The notes beneath the pieces are model-generated. The model did no database searches. It saw nothing but the letters and a program-made list of their open reading frames with translations, and was not told the origin of the DNA. The position numbers were made by a program, and so were the translations under genes. 35,098 bases of DNA, from contig JANXSQ010000237.1 of NCBI GenBank assembly GCA_025356595.1, forward strand, positions 1 through 35,098. The letters run 5' to 3'. Shown here piece after piece: positions 32,729-35,098 of this stretch; the stretch's first letter is position 1, and the number at the start of each line of letters is the position of its first letter. Source of the DNA: Janthinobacterium sp. (GTDB lineage Bacteria; Pseudomonadota; Gammaproteobacteria; Burkholderiales; Burkholderiaceae_D).

Positions 32729-34636
32729 ATGCTTACAGTCCGACTTCCCGATGGTTCCGCGCGTCAGTTCGACGGCCCGGTCACCGTTGCCCAAGTGGCG
32801 GCCAATATCGGCGCCGGCCTGGCCAAGGCCGCGCTGGCCGGCAAGGTCGACGGCAAGCTGGTCGACACTTCCTTCCTGATCGAGCAGGACGCGGCGCTGG
32901 CCATCATCACCGACAAGGACGCCGACGGCCTGGAGGTGATCCGCCACTCGACCGCCCATTTGCTGGCCTACGCCGTCAAGGAGTTGTTCCCCGACGCGCA
33001 GGTGACCATCGGCCCCGTCATCGACAACGGCTTCTACTACGATTTCGCCTACAAGCGGCCGTTCACGCCCGAGGATCTGGCGCTGATCGAAAAGAAAATG
33101 CAGGAACTGGCGAAGAAGGACGAGCCGATCACCCGCACGGTGCTGGGCCGCGACGAGGCCGTCGCCTACTTCAAGAATCTGGGCGAAAACTACAAGGCCG
33201 AGATCATCGGTTCGATTCCTGCCGATCAGGACGTTTCGCTGTACGCCGAAGGCAAGTTCACCGACTTGTGCCGCGGCCCGCACGTGCCCTCGACCGGCAA
33301 GCTGAAGGTGTTCAAGCTGATGAAGCTGGCCGGCGCCTACTGGCGCGGCGACTCGAAGAACGAGATGCTGCAGCGCATCTACGGCACGGCCTGGGCGAAG
33401 AAGGAAGACCAGGAGCAATACCTGTTCATGCTGGAGGAGGCGGAAAAGCGCGACCACCGCAAGCTGGGCAAGCAACTCGACTTCTTCCACTTCCAGGACG
33501 AGGCGCCGGGTCTGATTTTCTGGCATCCGAAGGGTTGGTCGATCTGGCAGCAGGTCGAGCAATACATGCGCAACGTCTACCAGGTCAACGGTTACCAGGA
33601 AGTGAAGGCGCCGCAGATCCTCGACCGCGGCCTGTGGGAGAAGACCGGCCACTGGGACAACTATCGCGAGAACATGTTCGTCACGGAGTCGGAAAACCGC
33701 TCCTACGCGCTGAAGCCGATGAATTGCCCCGGCCATATCCAGATCTATAACAACGGCATGCGCAGCTACCGCGACCTGCCTTTGCGCTACGGCGAATTCG
33801 GCCAATGCCACCGCAACGAGCCGTCCGGCGCGCTGCACGGCATGATGCGCGTGCGCGGCTTCACCCAGGACGACGGTCACATCTTCTGCACCGAAGAGCA
33901 GATCACGGCCGAGGTGACGGATTTCCACGGCCAGGCGATGGCGGTCTACACGGCCTTCGGCTTCACCAACATCGACGTCAAGCTGGCCCTGCGTCCCGAC
34001 AGTCGCATCGGCAGCGAAGAGGGTTGGGACATCGCCGAGGAATCGCTGCGCTCGGCCCTGCGCGCCTGCGGCGTGGCCTGGACGGAATTGCCGGGCGAGG
34101 GCGCCTTCTACGGCCCGAAAATCGAATACCACCTGAAGGACAGTCTGGGCCGCGCTTGGCAGGTCGGCACGATGCAGATCGACCCTTCGATGCCGGGCCG
34201 TCTGGGTGCCGAATATGTCGCCATCGACAACACCCGCCAGGTGCCGATCATGCTGCACCGGGCCATCGTCGGCTCGCTGGAGCGCTTCATCGGCATCCTG
34301 ATCGAGCATTACGCCGGGGCCATGCCGCTGTGGCTGGCGCCGGTGCAGGTGGCGGTGCTGAACATCTCCGACGCGCAGTCCGAATACGCGCAGAATTTAG
34401 CCACACAATTGCGTAAAAAGGGCTTCCGCGTGCACGCTGATTTGCGTAACGAGAAGATTACCTATAAAATACGCGAACATTCCGTACAAAAACTGCCTTA
34501 CATCCTCGTGATCGGCGACAAAGAACGGGATGCCAACACCGTGGCCGTGCGGGCGCGGGGTAATATCGATTTGGGCGTCATGTCCATCGAAGCCCTGGTT
34601 GAGCGACTCCAGATGGAAGTCGACAACAAAGCCTGA
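32729..34636 (+). CDS. thrS: Threonyl-tRNA synthetase
   Basis: The product has 635 residues (E. coli 642). It charges tRNA-Thr. It has an N-terminal TGS domain (residues 1-60) and an editing domain with HSTAH (His73, His77) and [12 protein letters not shown]. The class II catalytic core carries zinc ligand Cys333 in MNCPGH and motif 2 in [20 protein letters not shown], and the C-terminal anticodon-binding domain follows ([16 protein letters not shown]). The start at 32729 is chosen because GGAG lies 6 bases before it and it gives [10 protein letters not shown]. An ATG at 32717 and a much longer open frame from 32435 lack a ribosome binding site or run through the terminator. infC follows after 51 bp. 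Confidence 0.97.
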   Translation: MLTVRLPDGSARQFDGPVTVAQVAANIGAGLAKAALAGKVDGKLVDTSFLIEQDAALAIITDKDADGLEVIRHSTAHLLAYAVKELFPDAQVTIGPVIDNGFYYDFAYKRPFTPEDLALIEKKMQELAKKDEPITRTVLGRDEAVAYFKNLGENYKAEIIGSIPADQDVSLYAEGKFTDLCRGPHVPSTGKLKVFKLMKLAGAYWRGDSKNEMLQRIYGTAWAKKEDQEQYLFMLEEAEKRDHRKLGKQLDFFHFQDEAPGLIFWHPKGWSIWQQVEQYMRNVYQVNGYQEVKAPQILDRGLWEKTGHWDNYRENMFVTESENRSYALKPMNCPGHIQIYNNGMRSYRDLPLRYGEFGQCHRNEPSGALHGMMRVRGFTQDDGHIFCTEEQITAEVTDFHGQAMAVYTAFGFTNIDVKLALRPDSRIGSEEGWDIAEESLRSALRACGVAWTELPGEGAFYGPKIEYHLKDSLGRAWQVGTMQIDPSMPGRLGAEYVAIDNTRQVPIMLHRAIVGSLERFIGILIEHYAGAMPLWLAPVQVAVLNISDAQSEYAQNLATQLRKKGFRVHADLRNEKITYKIREHSVQKLPYILVIGDKERDANTVAVRARGNIDLGVMSIEALVERLQMEVDNKA

Positions 34637-34687
34637 CGAGGAAACTCGCAGCACTGCCGTCCTACAAGATATTTAAAGGAAACTACA

Positions 34688-35098
34688 ATAGCTACTGACA
34701 AGTCGCATCGCATCAATGGCGAAATCACTGCCCCTGAAATGCGTTTAAGTGGGGTCGATAACGAGGCACTCGGGATCGTGACTTTGGCCGAAGCCTTCCG
34801 CCTGGCGGAAGAAGCGAACGTCGATCTGGTGGAAATCGCGCCTACCGCGCAGCCGCCGGTCTGTCGTTTGATGGACTACGGCAAATTCAAGTATTCGGAG
34901 CAAAAAAAGGCTCACGAAGCGAAATTGAAGCAAAAGATCATCCTCGTGAAGGAAGTCAAATTCCGTCCGGGCACCGATGATGGCGATTACAATATCAAGT
35001 TGCGTAACCTCATCAAGTTCCTCGATGAAGGCGACAAAACCAAGATCACGCTGCGTTTCCGCGGTCGTGAGATGGCGCATCAGGATATTGGTTTCCGT
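34688..35098 (+). CDS. infC: Translation initiation factor IF-3, starting with AUA; cut by the window edge
   Basis: The frame from 34688 to the window end gives 137 residues of IF-3 (usual length about 175): [20 protein letters not shown], then [20 protein letters not shown] and [20 protein letters not shown]. The first codon is ATA: AAAGGA lies 7 bases upstream, the sequence after it is the conserved IF-3 N-terminus, and the first in-frame ATG (34739) would remove 17 conserved residues. IF-3 rejects non-AUG starts, and infC genes use AUU, AUC or AUA so that IF-3 limits its own synthesis. It lies in the usual thrS-infC-rpmI-rplT order; the next genes are outside the window. Confidence 0.95.
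   Translation, partial: MATDKSHRINGEITAPEMRLSGVDNEALGIVTLAEAFRLAEEANVDLVEIAPTAQPPVCRLMDYGKFKYSEQKKAHEAKLKQKIILVKEVKFRPGTDDGDYNIKLRNLIKFLDEGDKTKITLRFRGREMAHQDIGFR

Overview
The window looks like a chromosomal segment of a GC-rich betaproteobacterium, most likely order Burkholderiales, family Oxalobacteraceae (Massilia/Duganella/Janthinobacterium type). This is inferred from high GC, the order relA – tRNA-Val – thrS – infC, and the acetoacetate/3-hydroxybutyrate gene set. No database search was possible; genus is a guess.

Region 1 (1-18424) is a large flagellar locus. On the minus strand, reading right to left, lie fliE-F-G-H-I-J, fliD-S-T and the start of fliK, mostly joined by 4-bp ATGA stop/start overlaps. 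On the plus strand lie fliM-N-P-Q-R-flhB-flhA. A 566-bp AT-rich gap separates the two divergent arms. Beyond flhA, on the minus strand, are a FliK-C-like gene of uncertain role and two flagellins. fliL and fliO are absent from the fliMNPQR block, flhBA is fused to it, and the order fliD-S-T-K equals lafB-C-D-E. The layout therefore resembles a lateral or secondary (Flag-2 type) system rather than a primary polar one. Switch and export parts (FliM, FliG, FlhB) carry unusual residues. Rod and hook genes, motor stator genes and the flagellar sigma factor are not in the window.

Region 2 (18616-29388) is central metabolism and signalling. It holds ETF-ubiquinone oxidoreductase, a short-chain dehydrogenase, a PAS-LuxR regulator divergent from scoAB (succinyl-CoA:3-ketoacid CoA-transferase), the C4-dicarboxylate carrier dctA and 3-hydroxybutyrate dehydrogenase. 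A co-oriented set of alpha/beta hydrolase, RidA-family protein and RelA follows. bdhA plus scoAB would convert 3-hydroxybutyrate to acetoacetyl-CoA; ETF-QO passes electrons from acyl-CoA and related oxidations to quinone.

Region 3 (29389-35098) holds a REP/BIME-like triple inverted repeat, a secreted putative glycoside hydrolase, three identical tRNA-Val(GAC) genes at exact 156-bp spacing, a terminator, thrS, and the beginning of infC with a non-canonical AUA start codon.

Main points for a second look: the divergent secondary flagellar switch and its shared upstream block, the Ala-rich insertion in flagellin 2, the tRNA-Val copies with C33 instead of U33, the REP-like hairpin, and spaced repeats at the scoA promoter.
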